Shown here: positions 8,293 through 16,171 of the stretch, in pieces | Numbering within the stretch: the stretch's first letter is position 1 | How the letters are laid out: each line of letters begins with the position of its first letter | Notes under the pieces: generated by a model | What the model was told of the DNA's origin: nothing | Database searches by the model: none | The model's input: only the letters and a program-made list of their open reading frames with translations | From: an uncultured Arenicella sp. | GTDB taxonomy: Bacteria > Pseudomonadota > Gammaproteobacteria > Arenicellales > Arenicellaceae | Assembly (NCBI GenBank): GCA_937922925.1 | Contig: CALAKU010000096.1 | Location: 1-35,670, forward strand | Length of the DNA stretch: 35,670 bases | Direction: 5' to 3' | Translations under genes and position numbers: made by a program

Positions 8293-9102
8293 TTAAAGAG
8301 TTCGTTTTGCGCGATTGTCCAACGGCGTCTCTAGAAAGCTCCGGGCTTGGCGCAGGCGAAATAAAAATCGAGGTTGTAAAACAAACAAAGTGAAAATCTT
8401 ACCAAAGATGCCAACGGCGGCGCCGATAGTGCCTTTAACGGTACCACTGATTTTTGATACGCCGATGCGTTGTTTGGTAGTGACCGGTACTTCGGTGTAC
8501 CGCATCCCAGCTTGGATCACTTTGACTTGCATTTCAACTGTCCATCCAAAGCGTTGATCACGCATCTCTATTAACCGCAAGGTGCGATAGCGGATTGCTC
8601 TAAAAGGCCCCAAGTCGGTGACTTTCTCGCGCCAGATAAACCGAATCAAGGCGCTTGCTAACCAATTACCAAATTGCTGATGAGGCGAGAGCGCGTGGTT
8701 CTCTTGCAAATGCACGTCGCGAGCGCCAACCACTAAATCGTTGCCTTGGATGAGCTTATCGAGCATGGCAGGCAATTCGTTCACATCCGCTGAATTATCA
8801 CCGTCGACAAACACAACTAGCTCAGGTGGCGCTTGATTGGAATATTGAAGTTTGTCAATGCCTCGCAGGCAGGCAAAGCCGTAGCCTTTTCGAAATTCTT
8901 GGCAAACAATCGCCCCCGCTTTTTGTGCAGTGATAGCAGTGGCGTCGGTAGAAGCGTTGTCACATACTATGACTTGATCGACCAGTCGCTGTTGCGAGGT
9001 GGGGCATTGCAAATCCACTAAGTCTTTCACCACCACGCCAATCGCTTGCTCTTCATTATGAGCGGGGATAATAACGGCGACGGTATGTGATTTATAAGAC
9101 AT
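8293..9102 (-). CDS. Family 2 glycosyltransferase (polyprenyl-phosphate glycosyltransferase-like)
   Basis: A 269-residue GT-A enzyme. AVIIPAHNEEQAIG at 9-22 is the nucleotide-sugar binding start, VIVCDNASTDAT follows at 45-55, and VVFVDGDNSAD at 97-106 contains the metal-binding D-x-D. GPFRAIRY is the acceptor-side segment typical of dolichyl-/undecaprenyl-phosphate glycosyltransferases. There are no strong transmembrane pairs at the C-terminus, only a hydrophobic patch (GIFGKIFTLFVL). Such enzymes transfer a sugar from an NDP-sugar to a lipid phosphate carrier. The divergently transcribed GT-C gene 69 bp away could be the polytopic enzyme that uses the lipid-linked sugar; that pairing is inferred. 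It is the first gene of the minus-strand run with the PDZ and MOSC genes. Confidence 0.82.
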   Translation of the reverse strand: MSYKSHTVAVIIPAHNEEQAIGVVVKDLVDLQCPTSQQRLVDQVIVCDNASTDATAITAQKAGAIVCQEFRKGYGFACLRGIDKLQYSNQAPPELVVFVDGDNSADVNELPAMLDKLIQGNDLVVGARDVHLQENHALSPHQQFGNWLASALIRFIWREKVTDLGPFRAIRYRTLRLIEMRDQRFGWTVEMQVKVIQAGMRYTEVPVTTKQRIGVSKISGTVKGTIGAAVGIFGKIFTLFVLQPRFLFRLRQARSFLETPLDNRAKRTL

Positions 9103-9170
9103 GATGAAATGCTTCTAAAGTAATCTGTGTGCTTATATAGACCCGAGTAAACCAATAACAATTACTTTAC

Positions 9171-10493
9171 ATGACGCCAACTTTTGAAGTTTCATCTATG
9201 TCAGCAAAACGTATACAACTGTGGTTGTTAGGTTTGATTAGTGTCGTCGCTTGGATCACCTTATCACAAGCTTCTCGCAGTTATGGTGATGCGGGCCTGC
9301 TTCATTTGCTTATCGTGTCGTTTACCTGTTTTGCTGCCAGTGTTGCTGTTTGGCATATATATCGCCGCGAAAGCACGATTCCATTGCTGGATATATTGGG
9401 CTTTGCCCTATTGTTTCGCCTAGTTGGTCTATTTACCTTCCCGGTACTTGAAGACGACTTTTATCGCTATCTATGGGATGGTTTTGTTGCCTTTGAGTAC
9501 GGCAATCCATATTTGGCCTCGCCGTCTGAATGGTTTGATCGAGATGTGCCGCCGGCAATGGCCAATTTGCTCGATTCTATTAACTATCCTGAGATTGGCA
9601 CTGTTTACGGCCCAACACTTCAATGGTTGTTTGCGTTTTGCTATTGGCTTGCTCCAGGCGAGCTTTGGCCACTTAAAGTGCTTTTACTATTGGCTGATGT
9701 CGCCTTGGTTTGGGCGCTTTTAAAGCTGGCTCCTTCTAAGCATCTTGTTTTGTATGTGTGGTCGCCGTTAATCATCAAAGAATTTGTGATATCGGTTCAT
9801 CCCGATTTGTTTGGTGCCACATTGATGCTGCTGGCGATCTTAGCGTACCAACGACAACATGACGGCTTGCTTGGTTTGCTCATGGCCTTGGCGCTTGGTG
9901 TAAAGGTGTTCGCCATCATCGTGCTACCGTTTTTGTTTTTGCTGCGATGGAAAGCTTGGGCGAGCTTTTTGCTGACCGCGATAGTAATTGCTATACCCTT
10001 TGGCTTAAAACAAGCTTGGCTGCCTGAAGGGCTGTCGGTGATGGGGCAACTTTGGTTGTTTAACGCCGGGCTGTATGAACTGTTTAGCGCTGTGATCAAC
10101 TTGGAAACGCTGCGGCTTATCTTGCTTGGTGGCTTTTTTGTTCTTGCTGCATTTTACGGTTTGCATTGGTTATTGCGTCATTGGCAGGCCGATGCGCCGC
10201 GTACCATCATGCGCGCAGACTGGCTGTTTGGCGGTTTACTGATCGTCTTGCCAGCGCTTAACCCGTGGTATTTGATTTGGCTGTTGCCCTTTGCTGCGAT
10301 ATGGCCGAGCACCTGGGCTTGGACAGCCTCATTTGCTGTGCTGATTTCGTATGCTTGTGGAATTAACTTATCGGCACCCTTAGGCGCAGGATTACAAGAC
10401 TATCAACATCCTGGCTGGGTATTACTTATTGAATTTGGCTTGATCGCCTTGGCGATTTGCTGGGATGTGTGGCGCACTCGAACACGTGCATAG
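9171..10493 (+). CDS. GT-C fold polytopic membrane glycosyltransferase (GT87/mannosyltransferase-like)
   Basis: A 440-residue membrane protein with roughly ten to twelve hydrophobic segments. The first extracytoplasmic loop carries EDDFYRYLWDGF at 94-105 followed by GNPYLASPSEW; this acidic D-D-x-Y-R-Y-x-W-D-G loop is the catalytic signature of GT-C enzymes. They take sugar from a polyprenyl phosphate sugar on the outer face of the membrane. LALGVKVFAIIVLPF is also typical. The acceptor is unknown; the divergent GT2 gene may make its lipid-linked donor. The ATG at 9171 has no good ribosome binding site; ATG 9198 (Met10) is an equally possible start. A minus-strand intrinsic terminator from the next gene lies just beyond its stop. 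Confidence 0.75.
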   Translation: MTPTFEVSSMSAKRIQLWLLGLISVVAWITLSQASRSYGDAGLLHLLIVSFTCFAASVAVWHIYRRESTIPLLDILGFALLFRLVGLFTFPVLEDDFYRYLWDGFVAFEYGNPYLASPSEWFDRDVPPAMANLLDSINYPEIGTVYGPTLQWLFAFCYWLAPGELWPLKVLLLLADVALVWALLKLAPSKHLVLYVWSPLIIKEFVISVHPDLFGATLMLLAILAYQRQHDGLLGLLMALALGVKVFAIIVLPFLFLLRWKAWASFLLTAIVIAIPFGLKQAWLPEGLSVMGQLWLFNAGLYELFSAVINLETLRLILLGGFFVLAAFYGLHWLLRHWQADAPRTIMRADWLFGGLLIVLPALNPWYLIWLLPFAAIWPSTWAWTASFAVLISYACGINLSAPLGAGLQDYQHPGWVLLIEFGLIALAICWDVWRTRTRA

Positions 10494-10520
10494 AGTTCTA
10501 AAGGGGAAAAGCAAACAGGC

Positions 10521-10549
10521 AAAAAAAGTGCCAAGTGTTACCTTGGCAC
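10521..10549 (-). terminator. Rho-independent terminator of the small secreted protein gene
   Basis: On the minus strand, GTGCCAAG, a 6-nt loop and CTTGGCAC form a perfect 8-bp stem (10528-10535 with 10542-10549), followed at once by seven T residues (the A run at 10521-10527). This is a textbook intrinsic terminator, 31 bp beyond the stop of the minus-strand gene ending at 10580. On the plus strand there is no T tract, so it should not terminate the GT-C gene efficiently. Confidence 0.85.
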
Positions 10550-10579
10550 ACAATACAGGGGATAAAGAGTAAGAAAAAC

Positions 10580-10987
10580 TTAGCTATTACCTTTTAAGTT
10601 CAAACGGTGACGCTTGTTCAGGTAATACAAAACGTAGAGCAAACTGTCGCGAGTTAGCTCTTGCGCAACCAAAGACTCAGGGTTGTCGCAGTTATATAGG
10701 TTACGTGCCAATTCTTCATAAGACGTTTTTTTGTAAGCCTTAATGGATGCACGTTTTACGGGAACTTTTTCACCGTCTTTTACAACGCAATAGTTGATCG
10801 ATGGCTCACCAGACTTGCGCCCGCGAAAAATCGCTTTGCCTTGCTCGTACACAGGGTCTACTTGACGTTGAGGGGGTGCGTTGAAGCTGCCACCGCCGCC
10901 TCCACCACCATAGGAACCTGAAGCAAATGCATGACCAGATACCAAGACTGTGAGCGCAACCGCGCTATTTAGAATTAAGTTTCGCAT
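10580..10987 (-). CDS. Small secreted protein, cytochrome-c-like but without heme motif
   Basis: A 135-residue protein with a clear signal peptide (residues 1 to about 22, MRNLILNSAVALTVLVSGHAFA, cleaved after AFA). A glycine-rich linker (SYGGGGGGGS) follows, then a compact domain of about 95 residues. The segment YEQGKAIFRG and the C-terminal helix DSLLYVLYYLNKRHRL resemble the N- and C-terminal helices of small c-type cytochromes. However, no C-x-x-C-H heme attachment site is present. Two cysteines (INYCVV and LYNCDN) may form a disulfide in the periplasm. It is a single-gene transcript, with its own terminator and a divergent neighbour. The cytochrome resemblance is inferred from pattern only; function unknown. 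Confidence 0.7.
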   Translation of the reverse strand: MRNLILNSAVALTVLVSGHAFASGSYGGGGGGGSFNAPPQRQVDPVYEQGKAIFRGRKSGEPSINYCVVKDGEKVPVKRASIKAYKKTSYEELARNLYNCDNPESLVAQELTRDSLLYVLYYLNKRHRLNLKGNS

Positions 10988-11133
10988 GTGACTGTGTTTT
11001 AAAAAGTAGTTGTGACGATCTAAAAGACCTGCACTTTCTAAAATCCCTTACAAAAAAATTTCTATTGTCTTGCCAAATAGCTATGGCACACTTGTTTGGA
11101 GCCTAAATGACCGCCGAATGGAGTTAAATTCCA

Positions 11134-12606
11134 ATGGAAAGCATGCACGATCTTGAGATATTGATTGAGTCGGGTCGCAGACTGATTGTCCTTGAAACAG
11201 AGCGAGAAGGCTGTTTCATTGAGGGCTTTAGGCGCTTGGCTAAGCGTTCAAGTCGAGCATACTACCAATGGCGCGTCACTCAGGGTCTTGAGCGTTTGGC
11301 CGAGGGCTATGAACCTCAGGCGCACAATCGAGAAATCGGCCAGCTGTTCGGGCAAATTCTGTCTACTGAACTGCAAGGCGTATATGTATTGGTCGACTTT
11401 CATCATAATATCGACGACCCAGTTGCGATTCGATTCATCAAAGACGTGCGACTGCAAGCGCCGCAGCATACACTGGTATTGCTGTCGGCCAAAATTGATT
11501 TACCGCATGAACTACGCCCGCACGCGACCCACTTTACCCTGCCGTTACCAACACCAAGTCAACTCAAGTCTATGGTCAATAATCTTGCGGTTGATTATTT
11601 GAGTGAGACAACGCACAAGCTTCGAGCCAGCGAAAAAAATATTGTCGATCGGCTCATTCAGCAACTGTGTGGTTTATCGCAAGCAGATGCTGAGCGTTTA
11701 GCCCGCCATGCGATCTGGAACGATGGTGTGATTGATAATCAAGATTTGGCCGACGTCGCGAAAACTAAATTTGATCTGCTCAATGACAACAACGTTCTAA
11801 AGCTAGAGCTTGACTACGAAGAGTTAGACAACATCGCCGGTTTTGCGAAACTAAAAGACTGGCTCAGAATTCGTCAGCCTATTTTTAATGGCGATGTGGT
11901 TTTGCCCGGAGGCGATATACCCAAAGGCATGCTTTTGATTGGTGTTCAAGGATGTGGCAAAAGTATGGCGGCGAAGGCCGTTGCGGGTTCCTGGGAGCTG
12001 CCCTTGCTGCACCTGGATTTTGGCACTATGTATAACCGCTTTTATGGGCAAACCGAAGAAAACCTACGCACTGCGCTCAGCGTGGCCGAAAACATGGCAC
12101 CCTGCGTTTTGTGGTTAGATGAAATCGAAAAAGGTTTGTCCGCAGTTTCCAGCACCGACGACGTGTCTAAACGACTATTGGGTACGTTTTTAACTTGGCT
12201 TGCCGAGAAAAACCACGCCATTTTTGTTGTGGCAACGGCTAATGATGTATCAGCCTTGCCGCCAGAGCTATTGAGAAAAGGTCGATTCGACGAAGTGTTT
12301 TTCGTTGATTTACCCGATCAGCAAGAGCGCGAAGCCATTTTGGCGATACATCTAAAACGGCGCGAACTGAGCAAAGACAAGCTTGACCTCAATCAACTGG
12401 CGTCTGCGAGTGAGGGCTTTTCTGGCGCGGAGTTAGAGCAACTCATTGTCTCGGCTTTGTACCAGAGCTATGCGGAAAAAACCGAGCTCTCAACACAATT
12501 GCTGTTGCAATTGATCGAGCAAACTAAACCTTTGTCGGTGTTAATGGCAGAAAACATTCAAGGCTTGCGGCACTGGGCTCAGGGTAGGGCGGTGCACGTA
12601 TCTTAG
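11134..12606 (+). CDS. Ycf46-like AAA+ ATPase
   Basis: A 490-residue protein. The first ~225 residues form a non-catalytic N-domain beginning DLEILIESGRRLIVLETER, which looks like a degenerate AAA-type domain. From about 240 the AAA module starts with a Ycf46-like lead-in, AGFAKLKDWLRIRQPIF. Walker A is GVQGCGKS at 270-277, Walker B VLWLDEIEK at about 325-333, the sensor segment IFVVATANDVSALPPELL follows, and an arginine finger region KGRFDEVFFVDLP lies near 382. This combination matches the Ycf46 family of stand-alone AAA proteins known from plastids, cyanobacteria and many proteobacteria. The molecular job is poorly defined. The gene is isolated, between genes on the other strand. ATG 11134 is accepted; GAATGGAG lies upstream. 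Confidence 0.85.
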   Translation: MESMHDLEILIESGRRLIVLETEREGCFIEGFRRLAKRSSRAYYQWRVTQGLERLAEGYEPQAHNREIGQLFGQILSTELQGVYVLVDFHHNIDDPVAIRFIKDVRLQAPQHTLVLLSAKIDLPHELRPHATHFTLPLPTPSQLKSMVNNLAVDYLSETTHKLRASEKNIVDRLIQQLCGLSQADAERLARHAIWNDGVIDNQDLADVAKTKFDLLNDNNVLKLELDYEELDNIAGFAKLKDWLRIRQPIFNGDVVLPGGDIPKGMLLIGVQGCGKSMAAKAVAGSWELPLLHLDFGTMYNRFYGQTEENLRTALSVAENMAPCVLWLDEIEKGLSAVSSTDDVSKRLLGTFLTWLAEKNHAIFVVATANDVSALPPELLRKGRFDEVFFVDLPDQQEREAILAIHLKRRELSKDKLDLNQLASASEGFSGAELEQLIVSALYQSYAEKTELSTQLLLQLIEQTKPLSVLMAENIQGLRHWAQGRAVHVS

Positions 12607-12619
12607 CCTGTATTAGAAG

Positions 12620-13351
12620 TTAGTTTTTAAGGTAGTAGTGTCGAAAAAAGCCTTGAACAAGGAACATTAAAAAATAAATATAGCCGGCTAATACCACCAA
12701 GGCGTTATCGATTGTGATAGCAATCACGCATGATGCAATCGCAAACCCAAGACCGAACAGCCAGTTAAACATCTCGTGGCGCGTGCGTTTAAGTTCGTTT
12801 TGCGTCAGAGCTAACTGTTTTTCCCGTTTGACTGCTTCGTAATACAGTAAGGCGAACAAGGCAGTTAAGGTCGCGTAGCCAATAGAGTAAAACAAAAACA
12901 TACCACGCAATTCGCTATGGGTTTGAATGGCGAAAGAACTTGGCAAGTATCCGTTGGATAAGCTGTAGAACATAGATTCGAAAATCATTCGCAGCGGATA
13001 CACATAGACCAGAATCACAAATACGATGGACAGACTGATCACGATCGACATGCGATTTTCCAGAGCATAGCGACGGCTCCATCGTCGATGGCTAAACCAA
13101 ATAGCCATTAACGCTGAGAAGCTAGCAAAAAACGCCGGAATGCGTTTTATGGCATCCAGCATCTCTTGGTAATTGGTGGGTAACGCATCGAAAGAAATCA
13201 CCAACAAGGTCAATACAAACGCAAATGTGGCATCGACAAAGGTATCTAACCGAGTGACCTCAAGACCTCGCAAGTAAAAGCCATTCTCAATTTTTAACTG
13301 GGCAAGGCTTGTGTCATCCCATTGTTGGTTGGCAGTGGCGTGTGTGGTCAT
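12620..13351 (-). CDS. TMEM175-like integral membrane protein (candidate K+ channel)
   Basis: A 243-residue protein with about six membrane segments (near 36-54, 70-86, 101-120, 147-166, 193-211 and 214-234). The first helix reads RLDTFVDATFAFVLTLLV, which lines up with the R-x-x-x-F-S-D motif and following F-A-x-x-x-T-L-L-V of bacterial TMEM175/DUF1211 channels. Here the serine of FSD is valine. Bacterial members have one six-helix unit per chain and form tetrameric K+ leak channels in which a hydrophobic residue of helix 1 lines the filter. Length and topology agree with the family. Because the Ser is replaced, channel function is likely but not sure. A basic, charged stretch near 170-192 (EAVKREKQLALTQNELKRTRHE) is a cytoplasmic loop. 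Confidence 0.62.
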   Translation of the reverse strand: MTTHATANQQWDDTSLAQLKIENGFYLRGLEVTRLDTFVDATFAFVLTLLVISFDALPTNYQEMLDAIKRIPAFFASFSALMAIWFSHRRWSRRYALENRMSIVISLSIVFVILVYVYPLRMIFESMFYSLSNGYLPSSFAIQTHSELRGMFLFYSIGYATLTALFALLYYEAVKREKQLALTQNELKRTRHEMFNWLFGLGFAIASCVIAITIDNALVVLAGYIYFLMFLVQGFFRHYYLKN

Positions 13352-13373
13352 GGCGGTTTAGTAAAAACTCATC

Positions 13374-13892
13374 TTAATCAACAATCGAAACCATGACATC
13401 GTCCGACACGTTTTCAAGAATGGTTTCGAGATCGTCTTCGCTAACATCGTCAGGCAACGCTAAAAAGAGGTGCGCCCTAAACAGCGCATAGCCGGCCATC
13501 GAAGCGCTCTCTACTTCGGTATCGATATTGTCTATGTTGATGTTCTCGCGCGCTAATGCATCGGCGATTTCTTTTATGATGCCAGCCCGGTCATTGGCCT
13601 CAACCACAATTTGAAGGCCATTGATCTCGGCGGCATCTTCTTTGGGCGACACCTCTTTGTGCCAGCGAATTTCAATGCCCTTGCTACTGAGTTTATCCAA
13701 GTCTTCAAGCAAAGCGGTTTGTACTGAAGACTGAACCTCTAAATGCACAATGCCAGTAAACAAACCACAAAGTCGCGACAAGCTGCTTTCGAGCCAATTA
13801 CCCTTATGGCTTAAGACCACATCGGAAATTTCACCAATAATGCCCGGCCTATCTTTTGCGAACACCGTTAATACAAGTCGTTGAGATGTCAT
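13374..13892 (-). CDS. GcvR-like double ACT domain regulatory protein
   Basis: A 172-residue protein made of two ACT domains. The first begins LVLTVFAKDRPGIIGEISDVV, the second QIVVEANDRAGIIKEIADAL at about 88-108. Both have the D-R-x-G-I-I turn where ACT domains bind small ligands, usually amino acids. There is no DNA-binding domain. This is the architecture of GcvR, which in enterobacteria binds GcvA and glycine to control the glycine cleavage operon. No gcvA homologue is in this window, so the partner is unknown and the call is architectural. The 22-bp gap to the TMEM175-like gene downstream suggests cotranscription, but no functional link is apparent. Confidence 0.75.
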   Translation of the reverse strand: MTSQRLVLTVFAKDRPGIIGEISDVVLSHKGNWLESSLSRLCGLFTGIVHLEVQSSVQTALLEDLDKLSSKGIEIRWHKEVSPKEDAAEINGLQIVVEANDRAGIIKEIADALARENINIDNIDTEVESASMAGYALFRAHLFLALPDDVSEDDLETILENVSDDVMVSIVD

Positions 13893-14054
13893 AAATTAAA
13901 TGAAAGTCAGCCGCGTTTGGTTAGGCTTATTAGTATGACACGAAGCCACCATGCGCTTAATAGCGAGTACTTAAAAGTTTTCTGGTTTAAAACGAGGTGG
14001 TTTTTTAAATTAACGGTGCGGTGCTATATTGATCTAAAAATACTCAAGTAAAAC

Positions 14055-14873
14055 GTGTTTGGAAACATTACAGATCAATCGAAACCCGGCCAGCTATATC
14101 ATATTAATTTGGATGGAGGTAACACGGTTTTGGCCGAACCGGCCAGCTCGCTCTCGGGATTTATTTTTTATTATTGGCTGTTGTACATCGAAGCTGACCA
14201 ATTGAGCCTTGAGGTCATACCAGACGGCGCTCTTGATTTAGTTGTGTCTCCTAATTTGCCGGATTTTTCTGCGGTTTATCCGCCAAGTATTCAAAAGTTC
14301 AGCATACCGCTTAAAGGCCCCATTCATTATGCAGGGATTAGTTTTGAACCTGAGTCCGCTCAGCAAGTGCTTGGTCAAAACATAGCCTCGCTATCAAGTT
14401 TAGAGGCTGGGCGAGAAACCACCGAGGTGCTCAAGCTGAAACGATTAGTGGATGCGATTCAAGGTGTCGCGAATATTAATCAGCTCAAGCAAATTTTTGA
14501 TCGCGAGTTAAGTCGCAAAGATCTTAAGCACACAAAACTCAAGGGCCAATCAATCTATGATTATTTTTGCAAAAATTTGGATGCTGGAGGCGTTCGTAAA
14601 GTCGCCTCAGAGTTGGGTATGAGCGAACGAAAATTCCGTCGCACGAGCAACGATTTATCGGGTTTGGCGCCCAAGCAACTCCAGCGCATCGTTCGCCTAC
14701 AGAACCTATTGCATGAGTTATTTTGTACCCAAGAGGTGGCCTCAAGTGATGGCTACTATGATGATTCGCATCGTATTCGAGAGGTAAAACAGTTAACAGG
14801 TTTAACCGTCGGTGAGCTGCGCAAAATGGCCGAAATCTACAATAAGTCTAAGAATCAAACCACTAAGCTTTGA
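14055..14873 (+). CDS. AraC-family transcriptional regulator
   Basis: A 272-residue protein. The N-terminal ~150 residues resemble the DUF6597 sensor domain of AraC-type regulators: EVIPDGALDLVVS and an IKFSIPLKGPIHYAGISF-like region, with a strand leading to FEPESAQQVLG. The C-terminal domain holds the paired helix-turn-helix. The first is GGVRKVASELGMSERKFRR at about 178-196, and the second is marked by DGYYDDSHRIREVKQLTG, the conserved Y-D-x-S-H-x-x-R-x-F/V-K-x-x-x-G motif. The start is a GTG with no strong ribosome binding site; no internal ATG would preserve the sensor domain. It ends 27 bp before a VOC gene in the same direction, a common regulator/target or operon arrangement. Confidence 0.8.
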   Translation: MFGNITDQSKPGQLYHINLDGGNTVLAEPASSLSGFIFYYWLLYIEADQLSLEVIPDGALDLVVSPNLPDFSAVYPPSIQKFSIPLKGPIHYAGISFEPESAQQVLGQNIASLSSLEAGRETTEVLKLKRLVDAIQGVANINQLKQIFDRELSRKDLKHTKLKGQSIYDYFCKNLDAGGVRKVASELGMSERKFRRTSNDLSGLAPKQLQRIVRLQNLLHELFCTQEVASSDGYYDDSHRIREVKQLTGLTVGELRKMAEIYNKSKNQTTKL

Positions 14874-14900
14874 GTTCCTTTATTTAACAGCAGCTCAAAC

Positions 14901-15287
14901 ATGATAGAAATAAACGAAGTGTTTCCGCTTTTTGTAAGCGATAGTCTTGGTGATTTACAAGCGTTTTACAGTACTCACTTTGGGTTTACTACAGCCTTTT
15001 TTGATGAGACGTTTTATTTGCACCTTGTTCATCCAGGCTCTGGCCATCAACTCGGGTTTCTACTCCCGGATCATCCGAGCCAACCTGATTTCCTGCACGC
15101 GGCCTCATCCAATGTCGGCGCGATTATCTCTTTCGACGTAAGCAATGCCAAAGCGGCATGGCAAACGGCGCAAGCATCCAGTCTCGACATTGCCTTAGAT
15201 TATGTAGAAGAAGCCTGGGGTCAAAACCATTTTATGATCCGCGATCCTCAAGGCCTATTGATTGACATTGTTGAACACGTGCAATAA
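14901..15287 (+). CDS. VOC family (glyoxalase/bleomycin resistance-like) protein
   Basis: A 128-residue protein with two beta-alpha-beta-beta-beta modules. It starts INEVFPLFVSDSLGDLQAFY, the usual VOC entry strand and helix. It continues with FYLHLVHPGSGHQLGFL and a second half ending WGQNHFMIRDPQGLLIDIVE, where R-D-P-x-G-x-x-x-D/E-x-V-E is the family signature and the final Glu is a usual metal ligand. Members can be glyoxalase, dioxygenase, epimerase or antibiotic-binding proteins; the substrate is not evident. The gene follows the AraC regulator with only 27 bp, so the regulator probably controls or shares a transcript with it. Confidence 0.82.
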   Translation: MIEINEVFPLFVSDSLGDLQAFYSTHFGFTTAFFDETFYLHLVHPGSGHQLGFLLPDHPSQPDFLHAASSNVGAIISFDVSNAKAAWQTAQASSLDIALDYVEEAWGQNHFMIRDPQGLLIDIVEHVQ

Positions 15288-15357
15288 ATGCTTAGCTGCA
15301 AATTTCATAGGCACTGGGTTATGCTGAGCAAAATAATAAACCTGCAAAGCCGACATT

Positions 15358-16107
15358 ATGATTGAAACTCAGTCCGCCCATGGTGTGTTCACTATTAGCC
15401 TGAATCGCCCAGAGGCACTGAACTCGTTTACCCCCCAGATGTTGCAATCGTTATCTGACGCCTTGCTTACAGCTGAGCAAGACAAAGAGGTAAAGGTGGT
15501 TGTGATTCAAGGTGCGGGGCGTGCGTTCTCCGCCGGCGTCGACCTTAAGGTCTTGCAAGGGATCGAGCCGAGTATGGGAAAAATCGGCGATGTCTTTGAC
15601 ACCATCGCGAATAGTATTACGCGCCAGATTCGCCATTTGCGCGTGCCGGTTATCGCTAAGGTTCATGGTGCATGTTTTACCGGCGCTTTGGAAATCGCCT
15701 TGAGTTGCGACTTCATTCTCGCAGATAAAGCCACCAAGTTTGGCGACACACATGCTAAATGGGGCCTGCGACCAACCTGGGGCATGGGCCAAAATTTGGC
15801 TCGTGCAGCAGGCGTGCGCCGAGCGCGTCAGTTGTCGTATACCGCGGCGGTGTTCAGTGGCGATCAAGCAAAGCAATGGGGCTTGGCCAACGAAGTGGCC
15901 GATGGCCCTGAGGCTCTTAGCGAACTCTGCCACAGTATTGCCCAGCAAATCTGCGAAGCCAGCCCAGGCGCCGTAAACGCCTACAAAGATCTGTATTTAC
16001 TCGCTGAGCAACAATTGCCTCTTGATGAGGCCCTAGAAACGGAGAACGCTAAAGACTTCCCACAAATCACCGATACGCAAGAACGCTTAGGCGGTTTCGG
16101 CAAGTAA
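15358..16107 (+). CDS. Enoyl-CoA hydratase/isomerase (crotonase) family protein
   Basis: A 249-residue crotonase-fold protein. The two oxyanion-hole segments are clear: GAGRAFSAGVDLKVLQG at about 52-68 and HGACFTGALEIALSCDFILA at about 102-121. In the second, the glutamate of ALEIA occupies the place of the hydratase Glu144 (rat liver numbering). The position of the second catalytic Glu164 (normally F-G-x-P-E) reads FGDTHAKWGL, so that residue is absent and standard syn-hydration of enoyl-CoA is doubtful. Isomerase, hydrolase or lyase activity on another CoA thioester is possible. The protein is slightly shorter than classical hydratases (~258). The ATG start lies 70 bp after the VOC gene, in the same direction. 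It could be expressed with it or from its own promoter. Confidence 0.82.
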   Translation: MIETQSAHGVFTISLNRPEALNSFTPQMLQSLSDALLTAEQDKEVKVVVIQGAGRAFSAGVDLKVLQGIEPSMGKIGDVFDTIANSITRQIRHLRVPVIAKVHGACFTGALEIALSCDFILADKATKFGDTHAKWGLRPTWGMGQNLARAAGVRRARQLSYTAAVFSGDQAKQWGLANEVADGPEALSELCHSIAQQICEASPGAVNAYKDLYLLAEQQLPLDEALETENAKDFPQITDTQERLGGFGK

Positions 16108-16171
16108 GCAGTCACCGTAAGCCACGGTCTATTAGGGTACACTCAATGCTCCATTAGCTGGAGTACGTCTT

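Noticed and set aside
15451..15948. Minus-strand 165-codon frame
   Set aside because: It is wholly antisense to the enoyl-CoA hydratase family gene, whose conserved motifs explain this DNA.
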